From contig NZ_JAMZNK010000021.1 in assembly GCF_027980145.1 (NCBI RefSeq), positions 22,641 to 86,640 of the forward strand: a stretch of 64,000 nt of DNA, read 5' to 3'. The position numbers and the translations under genes are program-made. Shown one piece after another: positions 17,790 through 30,409 of this stretch. A model generated the notes under the pieces. It made no database searches and had not been told where the DNA came from. It saw nothing but the letters and a program-made list of their open reading frames with translations. Positions within the stretch are counted from its first letter, which is position 1. Each line of letters opens with the position of its first letter. Origin of the DNA: Flavobacterium azizsancarii (GTDB taxonomy: Bacteria; Bacteroidota; Bacteroidia; Flavobacteriales; Flavobacteriaceae).

Positions 17790-20504
17790 TTATCTTTTTA
17801 TAAATTTTCTACTTATTGTAGATGTCCCATTGATTCCGTTAATAAAATAAACTCCGGCAGGAAGTAACTCTATTTTTATTCTGGTATTCCCGCTTTTCAA
17901 AGTTCCTGAATTCATTAAAGTTCCTTGGGCATTAAAAATTTTATAATCAAAATCAGAAGACAGCTTATCAACAAAAATTTCCTCCAAAGCAGGATTTGGA
18001 TATAATTTGAAACCAACCTGATCATCTAATTGATTTTGAACTGTGCCTAATGTGGTAAACTCCAACGGAAGCGCAGCGGCATTATATCCGTTTTTTTCAC
18101 TTAAGTAAAAATGAAATGATGAAACTAGCGGCTCACTTCCGACTGTCACAGGATAAAATCCTGCAGTATTATTTACTGTCTTTAATGTGTAACTTCCTGC
18201 AGGTGCCTTAATACCAATGTAAACCGGATTCATTTGATTAACAGTTAAGGCTTTTGGTGTTGAGACATTTCCGGTTCCATTGAAAATAAATGTACCTGAG
18301 CCACTCAATAAAACAGGTGTATTTGCCGGAATTATACCCTGAATTATATCGCAGGTAATTTTAGTAGATGAAGGCTGCATCGTATAAGCTGTTATACCCT
18401 GAGGTATATGGGCTTCAAATGGAAGAACTAAAACATCATAACCTGCAATAGTTTTGGAAAAGGATGCAGATACAGCTGAAAAACCGAAAGGAACATTAAA
18501 ATCACCTCCCTGATCGATTAGATTTAAATTTTGACACGACATTGCAGATACTACATTGTCAGCAGTGTTATTGGCAGTGACATAAAAAACACTGTTTTTA
18601 TTTGCAGATTTGGCCCGCCAATTCTGGGATGAACTGATGCCACTGATGTTTCTAAAATCTAATGATACATAGTTGATACTTTGCAGTGCATCCATCAGAA
18701 GGCTGTCATCATCTGAATATATCCCTCCAAATTCGGTTGCTTTTTCATCAGCAATATTAAAATATACATCACCCAAATTTAAAGTAAGTACTGAACTGTA
18801 ATTAGAGTTTCGCAAGCCAATAACTCCCGTACATCCATCTGTAAGAACGGATTTAGAAATATCAAATGTCAAATCAAATTCAACCCCTGCAGGAAAATTA
18901 AATTTTCCATAATTTTTAGACTTTACTTCTCCATTATCATTGATATAATACAATGTTGTATTATCAGTATTGCCCTGATTTGCAGTAGTAAAACTTTTAA
19001 CATGCATTATAAATTTATTGTAACGATTATCTAATTTCAAGTATCCATTAGCATCATTCATATTGGGACTTATCAGGGGACTTGCGTTTGAAAACGTCAC
19101 TGTTTTGCCACTAATCTGATACGTTGTTCCAAATGTAGGACTTGTAACAGATTGATTCTCAATTTTAGCGTAATGAACTTCTTTACTGCTCATTTGTGAA
19201 GCTATTTTTTCCTTATTCTTTTCAAATGTCAATGTAATAAAACTCGAAGCCTCAATACTTATTACCGGACGAAATGTTTCAGCAAAATTCATTGCCGTAT
19301 TTTGCATATCAATGCTCTGACTGGTAATTGTTTTAGTGCCTTTTACCGAATAAAATGGTAAATCGACAGTAAGATTATAGGTGTTTTGCGATGGGTTAAT
19401 TATGGTGAGAACAATTTTATCAACGGCATCATTTATATACGAAGACCCTTTAAGTTGGGCAGTAGCATCACTCCATGTTGATTCTATGCGCGTTGTACCT
19501 GTAGTGAATTTTGCATATTGAGAAAGAATATAGCCTCTTTTGGTAATTGCTCCGTCCAGTGTTCCGTTTGTACCATCTCCCATTAGTCCATAATATCGTT
19601 TAGCGGCGTAGTGGATCCAGGCATTGACATTTCCTAATAAAGCATCATTGACACTATTTGCAAAACTAAAAGCATCAATTCCCCAATTGAAATCACGAAC
19701 TGTACCTCCGGAATTCCAGTTAATTAAATATTCTGTCATCCATATTTCCTTGTTATAATTCTGAAATTCTTTGTATTTTGACTGAATGCCACCATACTGA
19801 TGGACTCCGTAAACTTCAAAGTTTAGCATGGTGTCAGCATTCAAAAAAGCATCTGAAAAAGCATCTGAATACCCTACACTTTCTGGCGCAATAACTTTAC
19901 AATTAATCAGATGACCGTAATTTTTAACAAAAGCAGCTATCTGTACAGGTGTCCATATACAGCCTTGATAGGTTGCCCTTTCATCAGGCTCATTTTGAAT
20001 TGAAATATAATCGAGTTCTACTCCATTATCCCGAAGATATGTTACATAACGATTAAGATACAAGGCATAATCCTCATAATGCTCTTCTTTCAGGTAGCCA
20101 ATTTGCTGAACTCCATTTGCATCTGTATAAACCGCAACTTCGCTATTGTTCGTTTTCCATTCTGCTGGCATTGTCCAGGGACTGGCAAAAATCTTTAATC
20201 CTAAATCATTTTTGGCTAATTTTGCCGTTGCAAGGGTTGAGGGCCAGTTATTCTCAGCCGGAATATAAAGCCGCATAATGTTATACTCTGCTTCACTGTT
20301 TGTACCCCAAATTTTTTTTATTTCATCTGTAGACATGTAATTATAACCAAATTGGGGGCTGCATACAAACCCTCCAAAACCAGTAATTTTTTGATACGTT
20401 TTGTTTTTATCAATTTGTACTTTTGCATTTTGAGCACTTACCTCAACAGATGATGTAAATAAAACCGCAATCAATATTAAACTTAATTGGTATAATTTTC
20501 TCAT
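17790..20504 (-). CDS. GH30 xylanase-like enzyme with type IX secretion tail
   Basis: 904-residue secreted protein with a signal peptide ending near EVSAQN. The N-terminal GH30 barrel with its side beta-domain spans roughly residues 25-430: ITGFGGFVCSPQFGYNY, acid/base in SIQNEPDE (Glu172), nucleophile in IWMTEYLIN (Glu258). GH30 members of this shape cut glucuronoxylan or xylan backbones. The middle, about residues 440-820, holds beta-rich modules I cannot name with certainty. The C-terminus, from GFKLYPNPALEEIFV to SRKFIKR, is a type A sorting domain of the Bacteroidota type IX secretion system. It predicts export across the outer membrane and surface anchoring or release. It is the only protein in the locus with this tail. 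Confidence 0.9.
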   Translation of the reverse strand: MRKLYQLSLILIAVLFTSSVEVSAQNAKVQIDKNKTYQKITGFGGFVCSPQFGYNYMSTDEIKKIWGTNSEAEYNIMRLYIPAENNWPSTLATAKLAKNDLGLKIFASPWTMPAEWKTNNSEVAVYTDANGVQQIGYLKEEHYEDYALYLNRYVTYLRDNGVELDYISIQNEPDERATYQGCIWTPVQIAAFVKNYGHLINCKVIAPESVGYSDAFSDAFLNADTMLNFEVYGVHQYGGIQSKYKEFQNYNKEIWMTEYLINWNSGGTVRDFNWGIDAFSFANSVNDALLGNVNAWIHYAAKRYYGLMGDGTNGTLDGAITKRGYILSQYAKFTTGTTRIESTWSDATAQLKGSSYINDAVDKIVLTIINPSQNTYNLTVDLPFYSVKGTKTITSQSIDMQNTAMNFAETFRPVISIEASSFITLTFEKNKEKIASQMSSKEVHYAKIENQSVTSPTFGTTYQISGKTVTFSNASPLISPNMNDANGYLKLDNRYNKFIMHVKSFTTANQGNTDNTTLYYINDNGEVKSKNYGKFNFPAGVEFDLTFDISKSVLTDGCTGVIGLRNSNYSSVLTLNLGDVYFNIADEKATEFGGIYSDDDSLLMDALQSINYVSLDFRNISGISSSQNWRAKSANKNSVFYVTANNTADNVVSAMSCQNLNLIDQGGDFNVPFGFSAVSASFSKTIAGYDVLVLPFEAHIPQGITAYTMQPSSTKITCDIIQGIIPANTPVLLSGSGTFIFNGTGNVSTPKALTVNQMNPVYIGIKAPAGSYTLKTVNNTAGFYPVTVGSEPLVSSFHFYLSEKNGYNAAALPLEFTTLGTVQNQLDDQVGFKLYPNPALEEIFVDKLSSDFDYKIFNAQGTLMNSGTLKSGNTRIKIELLPAGVYFINGINGTSTISRKFIKR

Positions 20505-20546
20505 AACCTTTATAGTATTAGTTAATAATAGTAATCGATTAAAAAA

Positions 20547-23084
20547 TTAGAATTTATCCTGGTAAAAAATATCACTTTCCGGAGCTCCCAAATATGCTGG
20601 TTTTAATCCTCCTGTATCTATTAGAATTTTCTCCAGTACAATTCCGGGATCTAAAACCCGAAAACGCATGGTGTGTTTTCCTGCTTTTGAAATAATATGT
20701 TTGGTTGAGGAATGTATTAAATGCTCTGCCTGCCATTTTCCCAATTCTCCGCGGTATTTTCCATTAAAATTCACAAGCTTTGGTTTTTCTCCATCAAAAG
20801 AAATTTCATAACGGAGGCCTTTATTACTGTTAAAATTAAGAGTAGGAGCCAGAAGCAGTTCGACATTAAATTCGCCTGTTGAGACAAAATCAATTTCATA
20901 TTCTACAAAAATATTTTCTCCTGTGCCCGGATAAATTTGCTGTGGAAATGTAGTAATACCACTTTTTGTTTTTCCAAAATCAGGAATCACTTCCCAATGG
21001 ATTTTCTCTGAGTTATTTAATTGAGAAAAATGTTCTGCCTCTATGGAAACATAACCGTCTTTTTCGCGAAATACTTTCGCTGCAGGTTTATTCGGTTTAG
21101 AAACATAAGTAATTTGTGGCAATATGTTTTTAGGAGAGTCGTGCCACGCTTTGTATCCAATTCTCATCTGATCCATAATATGGGTCCATTTCCCGCCGGC
21201 AATTTCATTATTGTATTTATTTTGAAGAATAGAGTCCCTTTCAAAATAGACTTTTACTTTATCTGCATAACTATTGGCAAGGACATTTCCTTCAGCAGCG
21301 AGTTTTTTATTTTTAGCCTGTGCATGATACATTTCATAAAGGTTGCTGCAGGCATCTACAGGATATAAAACCAATTGAAAATAGGCATCTCTATATTCAG
21401 TTGGAATATCGTTGTAAATTCGATAGGCATCGAGTGCTAAATTTTTGTAATCATTGACAACGGTTTCAAATTCGTTATAGTTGTCCAGACTGTAGGTACT
21501 GCTGTCCAGCATTTCAGGGGTAACTCTCCTGTTGAATTTTGGATAGGTGTTTAATATGCCTGCTATTTCTTTTGCATGTTTTGCACCAAATTGCTCGGCT
21601 GCCCATTTCTCTGTAAATTCCAAAAGATTCTGAGAGTTGAATTTTTCAGGGCTCCATGCCATGTCTAAAAAGAAACTGACAGGGAACTCCATTGGTTTAA
21701 GATCGCCTACATTTACAATCCAAATTTTATCAACTCCATGCGAATAAGTGAGATTCATCTGCTCCCAAACTCTCTGTATCGGACTTATGTTAATCCATTT
21801 TGAGTTTCTGGGACCTCCAACGTAATCAAAGTGATAGTACATGCCGTAACCGCCTTTGTGAAGCGGCTTAGTGAGATCAGGTAGTTTACGCACATTTCCC
21901 CAGTTGTCATCACAAAACAGCAGCGTAACATCATCAGGAAACCGCATTCCCTGGTCATAATAATCCTGTACTTCTTTATATAAAGCCCAAACCTGTTGGG
22001 TTTTTTTAGGATTTTTACCCGTCTCTTCTGCAATAATACGGCGCTGTTCTTTTACGATATTCTCCAGAAGGCTTATATTAGTTCCTTCGCTCATTGCTTC
22101 ATCTCCATCTCCGCGCATTCCTACAGTAACCACTTTCTCCCAGTTTTTACTGCGCTTGATACCGCTTTTCCAGAATTGATCTAAAACTTCTTTATTTTTG
22201 GTGTAATCCCAAATATTAGGAAGGTTATTTTTTTTAATATACCGATGCCAGTCAGTCTGTGCCAGAGCCATCGGTTCGTGATGGGATGTACCCATTACAA
22301 TTCCCATTTCATTCGCCAAAGGTCCGCTTGCCGGATCATCATCATAAAAAGCACTTCCCCACATTGCCGGCCAAATATAATTGGCTTTTAGACGAAGCAG
22401 TAATTCAAAAACTTTTTCATAAAACTTGCTGCTGAAACCTCCAAATGTCGCTTTTGACCAGCCGCTTAGTGACGGAGCTTCATCGTTTAGAAAAATTCCT
22501 CTATATTTTACAGCAGGTTCCCCATCGCTGTATATTCCTTTTAGAAAATAAATATTTTCTTTTTTTTCTATGGGAACATCTGCCCAGTAATACCAGGGTG
22601 AAACACCAATTTGTCTGGATAATTCATAAATTCCATAAATAGTTCCGCGCTTGTCACTGCCTGCAATTACAACTGCTTCTTCTACTCCTCTGAATGGATT
22701 TTTTACGTTTTGGATAATAAATTTTTCATTTTTTCCTTTGAGGAGTTTTCCATCTATTTTTTTCTGTTTTATTAGTTCATCAATCACCGAATTAGTGCCT
22801 ATCATTCCAATTATAATTAGGGGCGAAGACTGATTTGGATTTTGATTAAAAATTAATGGTCTGCTGCCGGTAATTTTTTCAAAATCAGATTGTAAATTAT
22901 TAATTGCACGAAAAATACCTGCGTCTAGTCCGCTATTCACAAGAAAAGAAAGACTTGAATTCTTTTCTTTAAGAGCGATAACATCAGGAGTTCTTTCCTT
23001 TGTTATAAAAGGCTGGGCTGCTCTTGAAGGAATACAAGTGCAGATTAGGATTAATATTATTATAAATATGGAGAACCTTTTCAT
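20547..23084 (-). CDS. GH115 alpha-glucuronidase (copy 1)
   Basis: Family 115 enzyme, 845 residues, with a signal peptide ending near PSRAAQ. These enzymes remove (4-O-methyl-)glucuronic acid from internal xylose residues of polymeric xylan, unlike GH67, which needs the terminal residue. Family hallmarks: GTIYGIYELSRQIGVSPWYYWADVP, KYRGIFLNDEAPS, LRLKANYIWPAMWG, MGTSHHEPMA, GMRGDGDEAMSEG and the C-terminal EPGIVLEKI-like DPGIVLEKILIDTGG. It lacks the roughly 100-residue beta-sandwich insertion present in copy 2 (991 residues). It follows the esterase by 82 bases and precedes GH30 by 42 bases. Confidence 0.93.
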   Translation of the reverse strand: MKRFSIFIIILILICTCIPSRAAQPFITKERTPDVIALKEKNSSLSFLVNSGLDAGIFRAINNLQSDFEKITGSRPLIFNQNPNQSSPLIIIGMIGTNSVIDELIKQKKIDGKLLKGKNEKFIIQNVKNPFRGVEEAVVIAGSDKRGTIYGIYELSRQIGVSPWYYWADVPIEKKENIYFLKGIYSDGEPAVKYRGIFLNDEAPSLSGWSKATFGGFSSKFYEKVFELLLRLKANYIWPAMWGSAFYDDDPASGPLANEMGIVMGTSHHEPMALAQTDWHRYIKKNNLPNIWDYTKNKEVLDQFWKSGIKRSKNWEKVVTVGMRGDGDEAMSEGTNISLLENIVKEQRRIIAEETGKNPKKTQQVWALYKEVQDYYDQGMRFPDDVTLLFCDDNWGNVRKLPDLTKPLHKGGYGMYYHFDYVGGPRNSKWINISPIQRVWEQMNLTYSHGVDKIWIVNVGDLKPMEFPVSFFLDMAWSPEKFNSQNLLEFTEKWAAEQFGAKHAKEIAGILNTYPKFNRRVTPEMLDSSTYSLDNYNEFETVVNDYKNLALDAYRIYNDIPTEYRDAYFQLVLYPVDACSNLYEMYHAQAKNKKLAAEGNVLANSYADKVKVYFERDSILQNKYNNEIAGGKWTHIMDQMRIGYKAWHDSPKNILPQITYVSKPNKPAAKVFREKDGYVSIEAEHFSQLNNSEKIHWEVIPDFGKTKSGITTFPQQIYPGTGENIFVEYEIDFVSTGEFNVELLLAPTLNFNSNKGLRYEISFDGEKPKLVNFNGKYRGELGKWQAEHLIHSSTKHIISKAGKHTMRFRVLDPGIVLEKILIDTGGLKPAYLGAPESDIFYQDKF

Positions 23085-23166
23085 TGTATTTTTAAATTAG
23101 ATGATTCAATTAATCGTAATGATCTTTTATTTTTATAATCTCTTTTTCAGCATATCTAAAAGACTA

Positions 23167-25944
<2,778 letters not shown>

Positions 25945-25970
25945 TCAAACATTTAGTTCCCATCATACTT

Positions 25971-27209
25971 TTATTTAAATAAATCCAAATCTACAGCTTG
26001 TCCCATTGTGAGATAACCCAGTTCGTTTGGATGCAGAAAGTCATTGTCATGCATGTTCGCTAAAATCGTTTTTGAGCCAACTCCTGAAGCCATTACTTTA
26101 TCAAAATCAATTACAGCATCAAAGCTGTTGCTATAGCGAATCCATTCATTTACAATATCACGCGCATCTTGTTTGTAGGGCGCATCATAAAATGATTTTT
26201 GAAAGGGTAAAATGGTACATCCGTACACTTTTATCCCTTTAGCATGTGCTTTACCTATCATTATTTTATACGCTTCAATAAGTTCTTTGGCTTTTAGAGG
26301 CGCATCTTCAGCACGCTTTATGCCACCAATATCATTTATTCCTTCCAGAAGAATTAACCATTTTGTTCCTTGCTGAGAAAGTACATCTCTATCAAAACGA
26401 TTCAATGCCGTGGGACCTAATCCTCCCTGCAGCACACAATTTCCTCCAATCCCTAAATTTAAAACTCCAATATGCTCCGTTTTTTTATCTGCCAGCAAAC
26501 GTGCCGCCAGAATATCTGTAAAACGATTCTGCTTATTTGTGCCGGATCCTCGGCCGTCTATAATAGAATTTCCCATGCAGACGATATTAGCTGCATTTTT
26601 AGAAGCACTAACATCTACTCCCATAATCGAATACCAGTGGTCTGTTTTTACTGCTCCGGCAAAATCTTTATCATTAAGATGATCTCCTTTCAGTATATAA
26701 GAAGTCGTACGAGAACCGGGATGACCTGATGTTTTTTGTGAAGTGGCTCCATAATAAATGGTAACTGCTAAAAGCTGACCTGGCTTTAAATCAAAATTAA
26801 AAGCATCTGAAAACACTTCCTCTCCAGGATTTATGGTTATACCGGAACTTCCATTAAAACTAAGGATCTTCTGACTTTTCAAGTCAATAATCGGAGCAGC
26901 TGCAACATCTGCAATACTTACGGATTTCAAAACAGTTGGCTGATCACTGAATATGTTGGAAAAATGCAGACGCAGTTTATTTCCTCCGATGGAAACCTTA
27001 ATAATTTGTCGGAGTGTATTCTCTGAGAGCCCCGGTTCAGGAGGCATATTATTGGGCTCCACAAGCATCTGGGCAGTAGCCCATGTACCAGTCCAGTTCT
27101 CAATACCAGCCCTGGCTGATACTTTTTCCTGTGTCTGGCCGGATTTACAGCCCAAAACCAAAAAGAAGAGATTTGAAAGCAGTAACAATTTGATATATTC
27201 CTTTTTCAT
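25971..27209 (-). CDS. SGNH/GDSL-family esterase lipoprotein
   Basis: 412 residues with a lipoprotein signal peptide (lipobox LVLGC, Cys about residue 21). The N-terminal beta-rich half starts with NWTGTWATAQ and contains GNKLRLHFSNIF; the C-terminal half is the SGNH hydrolase. Catalytic blocks: CMGNSIIDGRGSG (Ser215; the usual GDS is here GNS, with Asn214), EGINDIGG and HDNDFLHPNELGYL with the Asp-His pair. The architecture resembles esterases found beside xylanases in gut and rumen bacteria. Acetyl or similar ester removal from xylan is likely but not provable here. It lies between the second GH115 and the triple esterase with gaps of 72 and 62 bases. Confidence 0.85.
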   Translation of the reverse strand: MKKEYIKLLLLSNLFFLVLGCKSGQTQEKVSARAGIENWTGTWATAQMLVEPNNMPPEPGLSENTLRQIIKVSIGGNKLRLHFSNIFSDQPTVLKSVSIADVAAAPIIDLKSQKILSFNGSSGITINPGEEVFSDAFNFDLKPGQLLAVTIYYGATSQKTSGHPGSRTTSYILKGDHLNDKDFAGAVKTDHWYSIMGVDVSASKNAANIVCMGNSIIDGRGSGTNKQNRFTDILAARLLADKKTEHIGVLNLGIGGNCVLQGGLGPTALNRFDRDVLSQQGTKWLILLEGINDIGGIKRAEDAPLKAKELIEAYKIMIGKAHAKGIKVYGCTILPFQKSFYDAPYKQDARDIVNEWIRYSNSFDAVIDFDKVMASGVGSKTILANMHDNDFLHPNELGYLTMGQAVDLDLFK

Positions 27210-27281
27210 GTTTCTTTTTAAAGATTGAATACTAATTTTTATTCTTTTTATCCGCCGTTATTTTAGCAGACTTCACCTAAA

Positions 27282-30257
27282 TTATTTTACATTATGCTGT
27301 ATTGGTACAGCTCCAAAATAACTTGGGTGTTTGTTATCGGGATTCACTACAATTTTCTCCAGTACAATTTCCGGATCAATCATAAAAATTTTTAAGGTAT
27401 GCATACCTGGTTCTTCTACTTCCAACTCGACATCGAGCCATCTTAAATTATCAAAAACTTCATTTCGACGCTGTTTGCCATTGCCAATAAAAGTAATGTC
27501 ATCATTTAAAGCCGGGAGTGGTTTTAGCACTTTTGAATGCGCTAAATTTGATGGTGTATACTCTCCAAAAGTATCAACGAGTCCTTTTCTGGCATCAATA
27601 AATTTTGGCGCCTGATCATTTAAAGATGCTGCAATCCTAAGTCCTCTCTCCGGATTAATATCCTGGGTAGGAAGAATGCCTAAACAGACTTTTACTTTTT
27701 CTGCTTTGGGGAGAAATATTTTATATTCTAATCTGGGCGCTGTATCGGGATTTGCACTTGGGGCGGTTACAGGAGTAATTCCCATACTGGCATCTGATCT
27801 TCCTAAATCAGGGAGAACAATCCACTTTGCATTCTTGCCCGCTATATTTGCATTGTATTTGTTTGAAGGTATAGAAAATTCTCCAGTCAAACTTCCAAAA
27901 TAAGGTTCCTCCACTTTTGGCACCGCTCCTTTTTCAGCAGTTACCTGTACCTCAACTCTTTTTTTTCCCTGGCTAATTTCGATCTTACCGTTAAAGGTTC
28001 CGTCCAATAAAGTATTCCAGTCTATAGCTACCTGAATACGGGTTTCTTTTTGAACAATTCCACCAAATTGGCTCAATCTAATCCAGGGTTTATCTGCTTT
28101 TGCTGTAAATTCAAAACTTCCTGTACCACGGTTAAATACATCAATATAATAGCTTGATTTAGCCAATGCGTCGAATAAGGGTAGTATTGCTTTTTCAGCT
28201 GTATCAGGCCATGACAATTCAGTTCCCTCGATAGCTACTCCAATCTTTGGTTCAGGTAATGGTTTTATTTCTTTCATTTCGGGCAGTGCATTGGCCTTTG
28301 GCATTGACCACATTTTATAACCTATATGAACATCACTCATCATATATTTCCATTTTCCTTTTGCTATTGAATCATTATAATAGTCGCTCCACTTTTTATC
28401 TTGTTCAAAAAGGTCCTGAGCACGTTTATAAAAATCATTCGCACTAACCCGGCCTTGTTTCGCATAAAGCATATTTTTATCTGCTGCAAGATAAATTTCA
28501 GCCACTGTGGCTGAAGCTTTAGCTGGATACAATACTAATTGATAATAAGCATCCTGAGCCTCAGCAGGTATTTTTGACTGCAGTTTTTCTGCTTTGTCCG
28601 CTACCTCTTTCCATAGTTTCAAAACCCGGTCTGATTCCTGGTAATTGACAATGCTGAAAATATTAGCTGTCTGGGCTTCAGGCTTGCGCCAAAGATTATA
28701 TTTAGTATATTTTGATACGATATCAGCAATTTCCTCCGCATGTTCTTTTCCAAAGATTCTGCCCGCCCAGTCAACAGTATAATTCCATACCTGATCAGCA
28801 GTAATTCCATCTGGATTCCAGGCAAAACGCATAATAAAATCAATAGGAAGTTCCTTTGGCTTAAGATCTCCTACATTCACAATCCACAATTTATCGATTC
28901 CTGACTGGTAAGCTAAATTAAACTGCTGCTGCAATTTAGGAATTGTGGTGGTATTGATCCAGCGATCGTTCCATGGACCGCCATTCATATCAATGTGATA
29001 ATACAGTCCGCCTCCGCCTTTTCTATTCTTTTCTTTTTCCGGATAAGTGCGGCGTATATTGCCCCAGTTATTATCACAAAACAGAAGGATTACATCATCG
29101 GGCACTGTAAGTTCCGCATCGTAATACCGCTGTACTTCTGTAAAAATAGCCCAGACCTCCGGATGATTTTCAGGACTGTCTTTATATATTTTTTGAATGA
29201 TTTCCCGCTGTCCTTTAATAACATTTTGAAGTGTTTTGATGTTTTCAACGTCATTTCCCTCGCCCATTGCCACATCCCCTTCACCACGCATACCTATGGT
29301 AATCATATTATCAAAATTTTTATTGCGCTCTATCCCTTTATAAAAAAACTGATCAATATTTTTTTTGTTTGTGGCATAATTCCATTCTCCAATTTCTGTT
29401 TTTCTATCTGTATATTCTTTTTGTGAACGCATCATTGGTTCATGATGTGAAGTTCCCATTACTATTCCGTATTCATCAGCCGTTACAGGATTAAGAGGAT
29501 CATCTTCATTAAAGGATTTCCCCCACATTGCCGGCCATAAATAATTGGCTTTTAAGCGGAGCAGCAATTCAAAAATATTGACATACATTTTAGAATTGAT
29601 TCCGCCATAGGCTTCTCTTGCCCACTGTCCAAATGAAGGCTCTTCATCATTGATAAAGATTCCGCGATATTTCACTTTTGGCGAACTTTGAATGTACCTG
29701 CCCTGTTTTACGTAAAGCTGTTCTGATTTTTGAATTGGAACATCAGCCCAAAAATACCATGGCGATACTCCAATTTTTTCCGAAATATCATAAATTCCAT
29801 AGATGGTTCCTCTTTTATCGCTCCCCGCAACTATTAACTGGCCATCTACTGTTTGAATTAAAAAAGATTCCCATTGTCCTTTTATTTCAGAAACATCAAT
29901 TTTTTTTGCTGCAATTAATTTATCAATACTAGCACTTTTGCCAATGGTTCCTATAACAATGGAGTTGCTTTGCGGTCTGGCATTTTCAAAAACCATAGAA
30001 GTTGTACCTGTTACTTTGCCAATATCATTTCCTAAATCTTTAGCTGCACGAATAATGCCTTTCCAATCTTTTGAATCAACAAAAATTGAAGCTGATTTAC
30101 CAGTAGAAGCAATTGTAAAAGCTTTCTCTTCTTTTTGATGTAAAACATACTGAGAAGGGCTTTTATAGTCACTTGTTTTAATTGACTGGCCAAATGCATT
30201 GGTCACTAAGAACAGCATTACTATTAGTCTGTAAAAGTTCAAATTGCATGGAATCAT
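27282..30257 (-). CDS. GH115 alpha-glucuronidase (copy 2, long form)
   Basis: 991 residues, signal peptide ending near NAFGQS. It has the same GH115 hallmarks as copy 1 (YGIYDISEKIGVSPWYFWADVP, KYRGIFINDEEPS, MGTSHHEPMM, GMRGEGDVAMGEG) but adds a beta-sandwich between the helical domain and the C-terminal domain. That module is about residues 690-795, with SSYYIDVFNRGTGSFEFTAKADKPW and GTFNGKIEISQGKKRVEV, and is the usual extra module in full-length GH115 enzymes. The C-terminus ends with DPEIVLEKIVVNPDNKHP. Two unequal GH115 proteins in one operon suggest different side-chain contexts or substrates. Confidence 0.93.
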   Translation of the reverse strand: MIPCNLNFYRLIVMLFLVTNAFGQSIKTSDYKSPSQYVLHQKEEKAFTIASTGKSASIFVDSKDWKGIIRAAKDLGNDIGKVTGTTSMVFENARPQSNSIVIGTIGKSASIDKLIAAKKIDVSEIKGQWESFLIQTVDGQLIVAGSDKRGTIYGIYDISEKIGVSPWYFWADVPIQKSEQLYVKQGRYIQSSPKVKYRGIFINDEEPSFGQWAREAYGGINSKMYVNIFELLLRLKANYLWPAMWGKSFNEDDPLNPVTADEYGIVMGTSHHEPMMRSQKEYTDRKTEIGEWNYATNKKNIDQFFYKGIERNKNFDNMITIGMRGEGDVAMGEGNDVENIKTLQNVIKGQREIIQKIYKDSPENHPEVWAIFTEVQRYYDAELTVPDDVILLFCDNNWGNIRRTYPEKEKNRKGGGGLYYHIDMNGGPWNDRWINTTTIPKLQQQFNLAYQSGIDKLWIVNVGDLKPKELPIDFIMRFAWNPDGITADQVWNYTVDWAGRIFGKEHAEEIADIVSKYTKYNLWRKPEAQTANIFSIVNYQESDRVLKLWKEVADKAEKLQSKIPAEAQDAYYQLVLYPAKASATVAEIYLAADKNMLYAKQGRVSANDFYKRAQDLFEQDKKWSDYYNDSIAKGKWKYMMSDVHIGYKMWSMPKANALPEMKEIKPLPEPKIGVAIEGTELSWPDTAEKAILPLFDALAKSSYYIDVFNRGTGSFEFTAKADKPWIRLSQFGGIVQKETRIQVAIDWNTLLDGTFNGKIEISQGKKRVEVQVTAEKGAVPKVEEPYFGSLTGEFSIPSNKYNANIAGKNAKWIVLPDLGRSDASMGITPVTAPSANPDTAPRLEYKIFLPKAEKVKVCLGILPTQDINPERGLRIAASLNDQAPKFIDARKGLVDTFGEYTPSNLAHSKVLKPLPALNDDITFIGNGKQRRNEVFDNLRWLDVELEVEEPGMHTLKIFMIDPEIVLEKIVVNPDNKHPSYFGAVPIQHNVK

Positions 30258-30409
30258 GATTACCTATTTTTATTATAATAATTTAGAATTTGGCAAATAG
30301 TGCATGATGGTTAGACATACGGTTTCCTAAACTCAAATATGAAAGTTTTTTTTAATATCTATCCCTTAAAAGCTGTGACGGTTTGATTAATATTCATTTC
30401 TCTAATGTC

